Shown here in pieces: positions 12,066 through 23,999 of a stretch of DNA of 64,000 bases (the first letter of the stretch is position 1; every line of letters starts with the position of its first letter). A model generated the notes under the pieces. That model was not told the origin of the DNA, ran no database searches, and was given only the letters and a program-made list of their open reading frames with translations. Both the position numbers and the translations under genes were made by a program. Source of the DNA: Antrodiella citrinella (taxonomy: Eukaryota > Basidiomycota > Agaricomycetes > Polyporales > Steccherinaceae); assembly GCA_004802725.1 (NCBI GenBank), contig SGPM01000014.1:124001-188000 (forward strand). Direction: 5' to 3'.

Positions 12066-13578
12066 ATTACCACTCGGGGTGATAGCGCATCGAGGCTCCC
12101 TCTTGCAATGCTAAAAAGCTTTGAAAAGAGGGTCTCTAGTATTCCGCTTCAAGTGTGCTTTTGAAGGAGAATCATAAGCATTTTGAACCCGGAGTAACCG
12201 AGTGATGGACAGGTGTCAAGGCTTTCGGGATAAACCTAACCGTTGCTTCGTACTGTGTTTGGGATTATAAGCATTTGGGTAACTGCTCGATGGGAAGAAG
12301 AAGACATGACACTGTGAATTACCGCCCAATAAGGGCCGCTCAACCAATGAACCATCCTTTGACAAGGAAAGCATGGAAGGGATGAGCAAGGCAGTTCTGA
12401 GATGAATCGAAGAACTCCGCGAAGGGAGACCTTAAGTCTGCCTTATGCCGCCAGCTTCCATCGACGCCGCTCCGCACGAGCTCATTTATCTGACTATCAC
12501 CGCTTGGTGGCAGAATGAGCTGTTCGATGCTAACGTCAGCATCTGAGAGGTCTTGCATGCTACAAGCCCGCAATATCTTCCGTTGACTCTCATGAAAGAC
12601 ACTGCTTATTGTCACTGGGCCGTGACGACTGAATTCATGAGGCTAATATGACTTCTGCTGTATTTGTGAACGACGCTAGTCAATGACGATGATGACAACT
12701 TGACAACGTACATACCATTGCGCTACTGCATTGATTCTGCAACTCTGTATGAGAACACAGCCACCCACTCACTTGCGTATTGTGCGCCACATCCCGACGG
12801 CGCTGGTGAACAGTGAATCCCTCTCAGAAAGACTTCGTAAAGACTTATGTATGACTGGTGGCAGATGTTGAACGCAAGATTCTTGGGATGAAGAAAGTGG
12901 CCACGTAGCCTTGTTGAGAGTTACTACGTAGGCCACGACATGCGAAGCATCGGAAGCAAAGTGACGGCGGCGTTTGCCGATTCATCCGCATTTGGGACTT
13001 TCAAGTTCGGCGATCTTGAAGTGCTAGGGATGCTGCTGTTGCTAAAACCGCGGACTTGTTTATTGCGCATATAAATACAGAAGTACAGCTTCCCATTGTG
13101 AAGCAATTGATGCATTGTACATCTCAGCAGCTCACCCTGAACATGTCATCCAGCCACAACGCGCGCGCCGTCTGTCGTATACGGACAGCTTGAAGCGATC
13201 CTCCTTTCATTTAGGATGTCCAGGAGCACTTCCAGCGAGAAATTGGAGTGACAGTTCGACCCAGGAGCTGCTGGAGGCATGAGTGACAACTTTCTTGTCG
13301 GATCTAGACCCTTCCCACACCACAAAGTAGGTGCTCCGAGTCGGCCCTCTCGGACGAGCTACCAAAAGAACATGCTTACGGGGAGGATGCTCTGAAGTAG
13401 ACTTATGTGGACACAGACCGTCGGACATCGTACGAACGAACACAAACACATTCTCCCTATATATATATATGTACAGATAAGTATACATCTTTTCGCAATG
13501 ACCATAGCCAGCCCATAAAACCAACAGAGTCTAACATTCAATACTCCATATAATCCACCGTGTGGTATCGCCGACATT
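12066..13578. other. Intergenic stretch downstream of lac1
   Basis: No gene is supported. It holds a copy of a motif also found in both laccase promoters (12972-13010), a TATA-like CATATAAATACAG near 13068, and a short (TA)n microsatellite at 13459-13473. The TATA is followed by an ATG at 13143 whose frame closes quickly, so nothing is called. Confidence 0.5.
12968..13015 (+). repeat. Third copy of the laccase-promoter motif
   Basis: The core GCCGATTCATCCGCATTTGG followed by a TTCAAGTTC block matches the copies at about 16832-16880 (+) and about 25440-25495 (-). Those two sit upstream of lac1 and lac2; this one lies about 600 bp beyond the 3' end of lac1. Confidence 0.6.
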
Positions 13579-15750
13579 TTACGAACCAACGGTGGTGATG
13601 TTATGAGCCTGATCGTAAGACGGGCACAAATCACTCCACGACGCTGTAACATTGTCGTGAGAATCTGCACATTGTAGCGAAATCATAAAGGCACTCACTT
13701 GGAACCGGGTTGGCAGAGGCTACATCAGGAATATCTTCAGCAAGGACGACAGCAAAGCCGGCCTCAAGATGCCAATCAATATGGCAATGGAGGAACCAAG
13801 GGCCAGGGTTGTTGGTCTGGAGAGAAGGCGTGCGGTGAGACACAACGACGTTGGTCATCTGTATATCAACTTACCTCGAACCGGATGGTGACGTTGTCGC
13901 CTGTACCACCGATGTTGACGGTATCACGGAAGATAGGATCGATGTAATTGCGAGTAGTGTTACCAGCGCTCTGAACAACGGCGAAGTTGTGCTAAGGCAA
14001 TTGGTGTAAGTACACGTGGGCAGGCCCACAATGACGGATCAACACTCACGCCATGCAAATGGAAGGGATGGCCTCCACCCACGACACCACCCGGTAAGGA
14101 AATCTCAATCACTGAGTTACCGGGAAGAGAAATGACGCTGCCGGTCGGGAGGAGATCTTGGGCACTTGATGCGCCGCTGAGGATCTGGAGGAGCACAGGG
14201 ACGGTGGGTGGGACGAAAGAGACGTTGTCAATCATGAAGCGGGCGTTCTACACAATAAAAATATATTAGCGTGGCATATCACAGAAAATTCAATATAACT
14301 GACAGCGAAGGTCAATGAGAGCGACTTCACGAAATCAGCTCCTCCAGGGATTGGCTGTCCTGGCTACGAAATAAGCTTGATTTTAGCGACCTTCAATCGA
14401 TCCACATAAACAGCCTACGTACCACAGGCATGGAGGTGAGAGGATGAAGAGATTGCTCCAACAGCAGGTTGAAGTCTGTAGGTGCAGTCGTAGTAGGATC
14501 CTCGACGGCTGCGCCTTCATAGCGCAGGATGGCGGAGTTGATACCACCGGTGAAATCTTGACCTCCGCTGTTGGGAAGGGCGCGGATCCAGTAGTTATCG
14601 ACAGGTTGATTGGCCTCGAGCTGAAACGCTGAGTCAGCCAAAATGTCGCGGAATGTCTGACGAAATAACATACCACGAACGAATAGCGCTGAGCGGCGAA
14701 GATCTGGATTTGGTTGACACTGAGAGCCTGGCTGTTGACACTGTCGACCTCGATGACAGTCATATTGTGGTTGTCAATAGAGAACAAGTAGTTGGGATCG
14801 CAAGAGATAGCGACCAGGCGCATTCGGTAGCTAACAATAATGTAAGCTACCTTCCTCACAGCATTCAGGTTGTCACTTACCGTTTACCAGCTTTAACGCT
14901 GATCACCGCCAGATCGGTTGCAGTGGTGTTCGTGAAAGCGCGACCCAGGCCGTTGATCAACGTCGCATCGGCGGTGATGGCGGCACCAATGGGCTCTTGC
15001 TGAGCCAACGTGTGGTACCAGTCTGCGAGCGTGATGATAGTGGTGTCTGTGAACCATGAGTATCAGTCAACCTGTGGCATCAGATGTATTCCACTGGACC
15101 GTACCGTCGTCGACGTCGTACAGACTTGCGTTCGGGTCATCCGGGTCACGTACGACGAATGCACCACGAAGACCATCGCAATACTGGGTGGACAGATGAC
15201 TGTGATACCAGAATGTACCTGATATTTACTCAGCACAATAAACGGCGATACAACATAAGCTGAACGTACCCGCTTGGTCTGGAACGTTGAAGTTGTAGTC
15301 GAAGGAATTTCCGGTGATGATGGGACATTGCGTGACGAATGCAGGTCCATCTGCCCAGTTGGTGCCCTCCTGGAACAAGCCATGCCAATGCTGTAGAAAC
15401 GGATTCTCATGAGTTGACAGTCCGATGAAGGAGGGAAATGCTCCGTACAATGGAGGTATCAGTGAGCATGCTGACGTCGGTCAGCTGGTTGACGACAGTG
15501 ATCTGAAAGTTGTCTCCCTGTATGGAAACCAAGTGAGCAGGGGGGGATGCTGGGCGTAGGGCTGCTGCCGCACCTTGTTTCCTGAAATCACAGACCCGGG
15601 GAAGGTGCCTCCAGCCAAGACGGCGGGGCGGGAGAAACCGTCGGGCGAGATGTTTGCATTGGTGATTTGCAACTGGGTGACGGGGCCAACGCTAGCGTGC
15701 ACAGAGACACTGAGCGCAACCAAGGCCGTAAGAGTTTTGAAGAAAGTCAT
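13579..15750 (-). CDS. lcc: Laccase (multicopper oxidase), copy 1
   Basis: Laccase is a secreted blue copper enzyme that oxidises phenols with O2 and acts in lignin decay. The product starts with a signal peptide ([20 protein letters not shown]). It carries all four copper signatures: [42 protein letters not shown] (split by an intron) and [14 protein letters not shown]. The residue ten after the signature Cys is Phe, the class III axial position often linked to high redox potential. The first exon is 15750-15574; about 12 exons in all, with the same layout as copy 2. The final exon codes [20 protein letters not shown] and stops at 13581-13579. No frameshift or premature stop was seen. The closely related copy 2 lies head-to-head about 10.6 kb away. 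Confidence 0.95.
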
Positions 15751-16960
15751 CTTGCTGTGAAGTCAATCGGTAGCGCAGCACAGGGATACTGAACTGTCTT
15801 TCTGTGAATAGAATACTCTGGCTTTTATACTGCAGATGAGCGAGCGCATAATTCGAGGGTATCGAGGCATTTCTGCGACATGTATCGGCGCTCGGAGGCG
15901 CCCGAGTGCATCGGCCGTTGTTACTAGGAACACTGTGAAATAAGCACCGTTGGTACATATGTACAGCTTGTCGGGTGATCAAACTTACTCTGCTCTGACC
16001 ACGTCAATCGGAAGGACTTGATCGACCAACGCAAGGCACAATTGGCCTGCGAATTCCAATATCCAGGTATGGGTATACACACACCTACGTGAGAGCTGCT
16101 TTCGTCTACTTGACCACTATTGCCTCATTCACGATCGTATGCACCGTATATCTGGGTTGATTCCACGCATTCGTCGCACGACGTTCGCGAGCATGTATAC
16201 GGAGACCATTTTCTGCGACCCGGTAGGGCTCCTAAACGGACAAGGGTCACCTCAATCAAAATGCAGACCGTACGAGCGGAATCACTCACAACGCTTAAAA
16301 TGCACGGTGCCGGTCGCACGCTGTCGCATTATTATCAAGCCCGGTGTGCTCCTCATACAGAGCAAAGATGTTTCGGAGTAGGGAGCGCGTACTCATTACG
16401 GCGCGCCATCACTGTGTATATCGCTGAGTCGCTCTCTTCCAATAATCCGACGCTCGTTCTGGTCTGCGACAATGCCCAATTAGTCTCACAATTCCCTAGA
16501 TGTGAAATATACTCAACGGAAAATTTCCCGCTGTGCATTCTCAGCACATTCAGCATGAGAAGCGTATCGCGGAGGAGGACTGAAAATGCTTCAATTGTCA
16601 CCATCATAGCAGCGGGCCAAATCCCACGGTTGTACATCAATGGAGTGTGCAGTGCATATCGAGACGTTAGCGCAAGCTCGTGTGTTTTGAATATTTGCAA
16701 GAAGGGATCCGGAAAAGAGTTCATATCGAACTGCACGGGGAGCAAAATGCATTCAAGTTGTTTAGGAAGTTGTTTAGGAATAAGGTGTCTGTAAACGGAG
16801 GTACAGGTTGCAACCGGTTGACAAATGCCGGCGTTTGCCGAGTCATCCGGATTTGGGAAACGCGTTCAAGTTCGACCGTCCGAGCATCTAGTCCTGAATC
16901 ACCCTCGCTGTTTGATCGGCCGACTTCTACTTTCAAGTTTTCACTTGTTTGTACAGATAT
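15751..16960 (-). promoter_or_regulatory. lac1 upstream region, homologous to the lac2 upstream region
   Basis: Read on the minus strand, this 1.2 kb aligns in patches with 25430-26346 (+). Shared blocks include TGATGTACAACCGTGGGATT, CTTCTCATGCTGAATG, ACAAGCTGTACATA followed by GTACCAAC, GAGCGCCGATACATGTCGCAG (GCGCCGAT-ATGTCGCAGAA in lac2) and the distal GCCGAGT-ATCCGGATTTGG block near 16832. Their order and spacing relative to the ATG are kept, so the promoter was duplicated with the gene. Confidence 0.75.
15821..15830 (-). promoter_or_regulatory. TATA box of lac1
   Basis: On the minus strand the sequence reads GTATAAAAGC followed by CAGAG, about 75 bp upstream of the ATG at 15750. The same ATAAAAGCCAGAG block is found at the same distance in front of lac2, which supports it as the core promoter of both. 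Confidence 0.75.
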
Positions 16961-17149
16961 GAATAAAATCTATTTTCTCAGACTGAACGTTCTGAACCAG
17001 TGCAAGTGAACAATGCTACGAAGTTGACGCTTCCGGGCTCATGAGGATCCGAGATTGTGCTGAGTCAAGTTTGATACCTGTCAAGGAATGTTGAGCTGGA
17101 GTTTGGTAGAGGCATGTCATAAGAGCGTTTGTCTTCCGCAGTGACATGC

Positions 17150-18540
17150 GGCTTCAATCAAGCTTTCCCGTATTGAGTCCGGTGCGCGGGAAGGTCGTGT
17201 ACACAAAGTTGAAGACTCTCGCACGACGACGATGGCTGGGGGAGGAATGGATCACAAACGTGCGTAGGACACTACATCCTGTAGGTACGGAAGCAAATGT
17301 AACAACGGTAGAGTTTGCATACTTATCTTGTAAGTAGCTAAACAGTCCGAACCTTGAGAATCCCATACATACCTGCGGCTATGATCATACTATGAGGACC
17401 TCCACGGTTTTCGGCTCCGAGATGAATGGGTATGTAGCAGCCGTCCCAGACTCCGAAATATCGCCTGAAATATACTTTTCTGGACTTCCGGTACTCGCGC
17501 TTTGGTGTTCCGGGCATCAGGCCCCAGGACCGCAGCTATTTACTGATCGTTCTCTGTGAACTCAGGAACGGAACAGGAACCCGTTTAAACGATGATATTA
17601 TGGGAGCCACTTGTTCCCCGTTCCGCCCATCGAGAGCGACTGGTGACAACCCTCAAATTCACAAGAGATGAGAAGTGGGTAAACGCAATACGTGTACACA
17701 AGGCCCGACATCTAGAGCTACAGAGACAAGGTACGCACTCAGTAGGTTTCGAAATCCCGCGGGGAAGGCTGCCCTCAGTCTGCACATGCTACTTCTCGAC
17801 GTTCTCACTAAGCTCACGAGCGTAGCCACAATGACCAACAGATCCTTGACGGACACAGCTGGATGACAGGTCAGACTGTATCACAAAGCACGGCGAACAG
17901 ACAGAACAACACTATACCTGGAGCAGTCGACGTTACTAACAGAATTTCGGATGGTCGTTGTCCGAGATCTGGACTTGATGTCTCGGTACCACGTACAACT
18001 GAAACCTGGGCTCCGAAAAGTCTGTCTATGTCCTTCAGTACCCACCGGTGTGAGCGATAGTACATGCCTCATCGACGGTACTGATAATACTTCACGAGCG
18101 TCAAGGCAAACTGAACACACGTCAGACGGATTCATGGACTGTGAAGATTGGATTACTCACGTACTGTAGACGCAACGCGGTAGTGTTGATGACACTAGGA
18201 CCGATGATCGCATTCCGACTGCACGGATTCCTTGTGTCCGGGTTGGAAATAACCACGGTATTGACAGGACAGGCATGAACTGACCGATGGGAGGTCTGTT
18301 TGTCCATCGGAAACAAGGGAACAAGGGCTTTAGAACGCCAAACTGTTCTCAGCAGTCTGCATCCTCTGAAACAGTAGAAGGGTAGAGGCTCACAGTGTAC
18401 TCTCAGATATACCGATGATACTCACCAATTTTTAAGGTTTGAACGTTATCAAACGCATTGACAGCCAAAGCCACTGCGACGCAGCTCACTCCACATGGGG
18501 GCGCCCTGCCCGACAATGGTATAGATAATTACCCTGCAGC
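17150..18540 (-). CDS. Putative multi-helix membrane protein gene A1, exon structure unresolved
   Basis: Several minus-strand segments look coding, but I could not build a full model. They include VVISNPDTRNPCSRNAIIG (near 18260-18190) continuing to TTALRLQY before a GTGAGT donor, a segment ending SVSNVDC at 17917 with donor GTATAG, and a hydrophobic stretch VSVKDLLVIVATLVSLV near 17860-17800. The last two are clearly related, at DNA level and in the same frame, to plus-strand DNA at 24370-24580 (gene A2). That gives an exon ending in SS and a following SLTxHxxVxVxxLLVIVA helix in both copies. It lies upstream of lac1 as A2 lies upstream of lac2. The family is not recognised; it may be intact or decayed. 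Confidence 0.35.
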
Positions 18541-19098
18541 AAGAACGACAACATTTACCAGGGATATATTCCTAGATGAGTCCGTGTGGTGGCGCGCACT
18601 CGGACTCGAGGCTGTAGCGTAGCCTTGCTATATCGTGAGTATCATGGGGATAAAGAGACACCGACCCGGCCTTCTTTATTGTTCCTTAGCTACCTTGAAC
18701 AGCGAACCAGCTTTCCTTGCCATGCCGCGTGAATGGGAGGTATCCTCTTTGACCGGACCTCTTATCCTGTGGTACTAAGTAGTCGGCAGTACCTCTCGAC
18801 ATCAGCCCGTACATTTGAACAGGATTCGTGTATTTCACTTGTCCATCAAAAACCACAAGTGGACGTCTTTGGCAGGTGACTTGGGGCGTAAGAGGGCACC
18901 GTCGGGTCCACGGTATGCCACCTGGCTCCGATTCCCCGAATTCCAAACCGCTCGATGATGAAGTGAAGAGTCCAATTACTTCGGTGAGGTCGTCGAGACG
19001 TCTAAGGAGAACATTTCTGCGGCGGTCAGCATTCGAATTTCTAAGAAGCTGACAGTCTTTTCATACCTCGTTCCTCCTCCTCCATTTTAGGCAACGCC

Positions 19099-20045
19099 AT
19101 GTTCAACAGGTGGCTGGCACGCCACAGTGGCCACGCATCCTCCTTTTCTCGCGACGGATTCTCCTGGTTGTTTCACCGAAGTTCTTCACCATCCTCGTCG
19201 TTATTCTCGTCCGACGCGAATCCTTATCGTAGAGACAGTCACAAATCCTCGAAATCAGCGAAATACAACCGCGAATGACGCAGCAGGCGCCGGATATTGC
19301 CGGTGGAGCGGTTGCTAGCCACGCAAACTTCCCACCGCCTCTTGACTCTGCTCATCATCTTCTGGTCGCTGCTCGTCGTCGTCCCCGACTCGCTCAACAG
19401 TCTCGCTTTCAACAAGCAGGCTTGGTCGCCACCCCGGCTCGGTCCTCAGATCCTTCGTCGTCGTCCACCATGACAATGACTGATCTGTTGTCGCTTTCGG
19501 TTTTCCAGCTTCTCTCCATCTTATCGTTCGCCACCTCCGTCTTTGCTGTTTTCCGCATGGGCGCTGGACCTCTCCATCGACTATCGCACAAGTTCGAGAC
19601 CAGCACCGTTCCGCAACCTTCGACCACTATGACGACGAAGCCATGGAGTTGGAGTGGCCTACCTACGTCGTTCTCGCTAAACGCGCTGATAGGAGAGGAC
19701 GAGGAGGTTCGGGATACAGAGAAGGAATTGGCAGGGTACTCGGCGGGCTCGGAACTCGTGCGCATGGATTGGAGATCGGACAAGTCTCTCTCAGGTATGT
19801 GAGCGAAGTCATGAAATGCTGTTTGTTTTTCCGACTCTCTCTCCAGCGCCTCCAGTACCGTACGCCCAGCCTCCATTATCTATGGCGAAAATAATCATGT
19901 CTCGCCACGTATGTTCTTTCACCTGCTGACGTTTACAATGGTCGTTGATTCCTCGGCAGTTACATCGGAAGCCCTACCGGATACCTCGTCGCTCACTCGG
20001 CTCTCCCCGCGCAGTACCGCCGTCGCGGCTCACGCAATCCCTCGT
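19099..20045 (+). CDS. Hypothetical protein, gene model uncertain
   Basis: Coding-like plus-strand segments run from an ATG at 19099 (MFNRWLARHSGHASSFSRDG, Ser-rich). A later open stretch from about 19275 holds a hydrophobic helix (LLSILSFATSVFAVFRMGAG) and an acidic VRDTEKELAGYSAGSELVRM. From there frame-keeping introns lead to APPVPYAQPPLSMAKIIMSR (from 19851) and a final basic exon from 19961 ending RLTQSLV with stop near 20045. The two parts are in different frames; a weak splice between 19230 and 19500 or a lesion must join them. Another hydrophobic stretch (LLTLLIIFWSLLVVVPDSL) is open in the frame of the first part near 19340-19400. Probably a small membrane protein; function unknown. 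Confidence 0.35.
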
Positions 20046-20643
20046 CTGAGCAACACATACACATATACCAAAGCAACGTAATTCACGAATATCTATCGAA
20101 ACATCGAACGAGCAGCATGGATGCCACGACCTCCGCGCACCCACACCCATGATCATCGCGCCTATCTATATCTCCATTTTCATGTCCTTCGTCTTCGCAC
20201 GGTGTTTGGTTCGCTGCATCTCTCACATCGGACTATCCTATTTTTATTTTTACAGCTTGCATTCGCTGTGGACTTTGCCACTTCTTTCGCCTCCCCGTTT
20301 GTTCCTCGCCTCATCTAGAGTATCATCCGACTTTCTTGCCAATCCGCTTGTTTACGAACCGTAGCCATGTTCTTTGTGGTGTAGTTCTATGTTGTATTTG
20401 TGGGAAAATGAACCCTTGAGATGCCTGACCTAGATGCGACGATCCCCCACGTCTGTTCAGTGTTCCATTCCATGCTTCGTAGGCTTGTGTTGCATAGGCC
20501 CGTGGGGTTTGCTCCCTGCGTTCCATGGAGTCCTCCACTAGATGCACTTGGCATATCTGCTAACACCGTCTAATCACAGCTCCGTCAAACAGCGCTGGTA
20601 GTGGCTCAATATGACGGTATGCATGGTCTGCATGATGGAGAGC

Positions 20644-20651
20644 GTATAAAA
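20644..20651 (+). promoter_or_regulatory. TATA-like element
   Basis: GTATAAAA lies about 40 bp upstream of the ATG at 20687 and is the best core-promoter candidate for the weak coiled-coil gene that follows. Confidence 0.4.
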
Positions 20652-20686
20652 CGCGGTGAATCCTATCTGACGTCTGTCCAGTTGCG

Positions 20687-21722
20687 ATGTCTGTCTTCGA
20701 TTCTCTGCATGATTTGAAGAACGCGCTGCAATGCGAGTCCGAGCACCCCGTCCCAGCAGGCGCGCACAGGGACCAGGAAGAGGTCCGCGACGAGATGAAC
20801 GGAGAGGCACAGAGGGAGGAGAGGATCCAGCATAAATAAAGCTGGTCTGAGAAGGTACGTCGCTTCGATGGCACCAGTTGTGATGTTGCGTGAAATCAAG
20901 TCTGACCTGCCGATCATAGATGAAGGACGTGTTAGATGGCGGCGACGCCAGGCGGAAACGCGAGGAAGAAGAAGAACGATTGAGGGTGGAGAACGAGAAG
21001 ACGGAAGCAAGGTCGAAGGTTGAGACAGAGAGAGGGTGGACAGGCAAGGTGCGTCTCCAGTTCGCGCGGGTAGAGTGGCTGTTCTCATCGGAGCACACAG
21101 CTGCAAGATGCGTTGGAGCTCGAGGACGCCAAATTTCAGCGCATCGACCGGGAAGTGCAGGCCGCCGCCCACCAAGGCGCACGAAGGGTTGTCCGATAAG
21201 GTATGTTCGCCGCCGCACCACATGCCACGATCCAAACGGAGCTGATTGCAGTGCCCGCCGCAGCTCAGGGATGTCTTGGACGATAGCACGAACGAATTTG
21301 AAAATAAAGTGCACGAGATCACCGGGAGTCATCATGCTGGGGAGGCAATTGCGTAGGAGCGGGCGGACTAGCAACATCTGAGCGACAAGGTCCAGCATTT
21401 GTGGCGCGACGCTCCCGCAGGTGAACGCTCGGAGCAGGATGCACACCGTCGTGTGAGAGAACATGAAGGGCGGGGACCCGCTGGTGATAAACTCGGAGTT
21501 GGAGAGCCCAGGTGCGATTCACAGTATTCTACGCGCATCGTTCGGAGGCTGAACCCGATGTGTAGCTGCGAGCGTTGGCCGACGGGGGTCACAACCCGGT
21601 CGTGGCTGAAAGAGAAGGTGCGCTCGAAACTGATAGCATGGAATTGGGCGTTGTATCTGACATCGTTGCTGCAGTTAAACAACATGACCGGGGGCGGTGC
21701 AGCTGGTGAAACGTCCGTCTGA
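20687..21722 (+). pseudogene. Possible coiled-coil protein gene, broken or unresolved
   Basis: From the ATG at 20687 a 50-codon frame (MSVFDSLHDLKNALQCESEH onward) rich in Glu/Arg ends at TAA near 20839, just before a GTACGT donor. Further plus-strand pieces continue the same highly charged style: MKDVLDGGDARRKREEEEER from 20920, LQDALELEDAKFQRIDREVQ near 21110, and LRDVLDDSTNEFENKVHEIT near 21270. Their frames cannot be linked by good splice sites without crossing stops. The composition indicates long coiled coil. It may be a decayed gene or one with non-standard splicing; no family recognised. A long open frame on the opposite strand here is taken as a shadow of the repetitive composition. 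Confidence 0.3.
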
Positions 21723-22229
21723 GGTTTTCTCTCCTCCAGACAAAAGTATGTGTGATCCGATCCTTTTGCGTCCCAACTATCTATTATTGACTGCGTGCCA
21801 CAGCTATCGACTTTGTCCAAGAATACATTCTTCATCAAGCTTCAAGCTTCAAGGCGACCAGTCTGACGAAATCCGTGTCGGAACGCTATAGTCGTGTGGT
21901 GGATTAGATAGTTGTTCGGACATCTCCGGACAGTAGTAGCCTGAGATCACACGGATATCGGCTTTTCCCGCTCAGTTACCGTGACTGTCACCCTGCCAGT
22001 GGTCGCGTTCACCTTTCAAATTTCAAGCTTCAAGTTCATGCAAAATGTCGAACAGTGCAGTGACCATGATAATCTTCAAGAACATCAAGTAGTCTGCTTA
22101 TCCCTTGCCCCTTGCACTGGTTCGCTTCCTCGGCAAGGGTTTGCTAGGTGCAAACGTATCATCTCAATGATGCTATGATGCCACGATGTGAGTCCACTGC
22201 TATTCCAATCAACCTCAGGACTCAGTTAT

Positions 22230-23990
22230 CTATGCAAGTCTTCTACCTCAATATTCTGTTCGCAGTCACCGTGACAGCAACCAACTAGAATGTCTCATTC
22301 TGTCTTCTTCAAAGCACACGCAGGCTCTCGGTCACCTATCCTGGTCTGCCTTGGGAGACTACGACTCGTCCGAGTCCTACTCGTTCAAGTTCAACGTTCA
22401 TCGACGGTGACAGCTCGAAGTTTGTTAGGCCGTCTCAAAGCTCCGGTGAGGTCTATTGCATACTGTTAGATCTAATTGCAATAGATATATCTTGTCAGCT
22501 TGCATCGAACGCATCATGTACGCCCAATTCTGAGGGAAGTTTGCAGTGATCAACAAGGAAGCTACATGCGGTTTTACGTTGTATCGTTTGCAGGTCGGCC
22601 GATGCCTCCGCCATCCTATTCTACAAGCTTCACGTCGTCGCTGCCCTCTGCCGTATGCACCGTGGATTACGTCGCGCTGGCTTCTATTCAAGTTGCTGTC
22701 GACGTTTGATTGATATTCCCCAGCTTGAAGCTTGGCCGCCATCCAAAATCCGTCATATCATAGATATCGCGCTGTCTTATTTTGGCTTGACTGCACACGT
22801 CGTGGTGCGGGATCCCATCTCAACCTTTGAGATTGGTGGGTGCCAACTTTCAGAGGCCAAATGACATCTAACTCTGTTTTCTTTCCTCTTAGGGCTTGTT
22901 TTTTGCAGGAACGGTACATGTACATCTTACATGTGAATTTTTAAGTGTCTGGGACGATAGGTCTACTACTCGTCTTGGCTGTTCGCAGCGGCCACTCCGA
23001 AGCCTACCAATCGGACCAGACTAATCCCGTGCGCTGCTTTGTGTTCCTCGTTTTCACCTGTCATGACACTAAGCTTGCTCACACAGGCGGTGAATTGACC
23101 CTTGGTGCCATTACAGACAGACACGGAGGCCAACCTAAACTACTCACCCCGAAATTTTAGTGTGGCGGCGGCTGATACCCTTGTCAGGGCTTTAGTTGGC
23201 ACGGCGTTGCCAGTCATCGTGGTCCCGATAGAGCATGGATCATCCACTTACAGCATGTGAGGAATTGTAACGGCTCGTAATACTGTGGGCCCGTTTCGAT
23301 CCGTTCTCAAGCAATATGTATGACTGATCCGGGTGATGTAGTCGTTGTTGCGTGCCAGTACGGACGTCTCACTGACTGAAGACATCGATGACCATGATTC
23401 TCCCTACCGCAAACCTCGATGCGTCGTCGTTGGTCCTGTCGGCCATCGTTTGCTCCTCTTCCGTGACTCCCGCCCGACTTTCATATGACATCCGAAGTGG
23501 ATCTGTTAGTGTGCCTATTCTTGTTCAATGGATCCCTGCCCGCCTGTAAACGATATGTGTTGGGTCCTACACGGTGCGTCATCATCTTCGCCTTGCCGCA
23601 AACGTACGTACTGTGACATCCTTTGTACCGGTGTAGAGCAGGTAATGGTGCATTCCTCCATCCCTGCATACGCGCCACAAGTAATGCCGCTAGACGCACT
23701 GCATCCGTGCCAACCGGCGACCCCCACGAATGCCGGGGATGGTTGGTGGGATCATCGCGGCAGGAGGTAATATTCAATCATGATCGAGCGTTATACTAAC
23801 GATATGTCAAGGATCCTGGGATGTGACATGAACCTTATGGACTTACTGTGGCGCTTACCCTGTTATTTGCAGTGGCTTCTTTCCGATACTGACCAGAAGG
23901 CGACTATCTGAACTTTCTTGTTTGTAAGATTCAACACTTCACCCATTCTGCGCCGCAGGTCAACGGCTTTGCTGTTCAGTGGACTTGTTT
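22230..23990 (+). other. Unresolved stretch with scattered coding-like pieces
   Basis: No reliable gene model. A short frame starting at 22233 reads MQVFYLNILFAVTVTATN and resembles a signal peptide. A segment after acceptor TTTGCAG near 22593 reads SADASAILFYKLHVVAALCR, and another reads IDIALSYFGLTAHVVVRDP near 22770. I could not connect them by good splice sites. It could be the upstream part of gene A2, a separate decayed gene, or chance. Confidence 0.25.
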
Positions 23991-23999
23991 CGCAGAAAT

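Noticed and set aside
20574..21464. 296-codon minus-strand open frame
   Set aside because: It mirrors Glu/Arg-rich plus-strand DNA (giving Ser/Leu/Pro runs) and has no family feature; the plus strand has the TATA box and the coiled-coil pattern.
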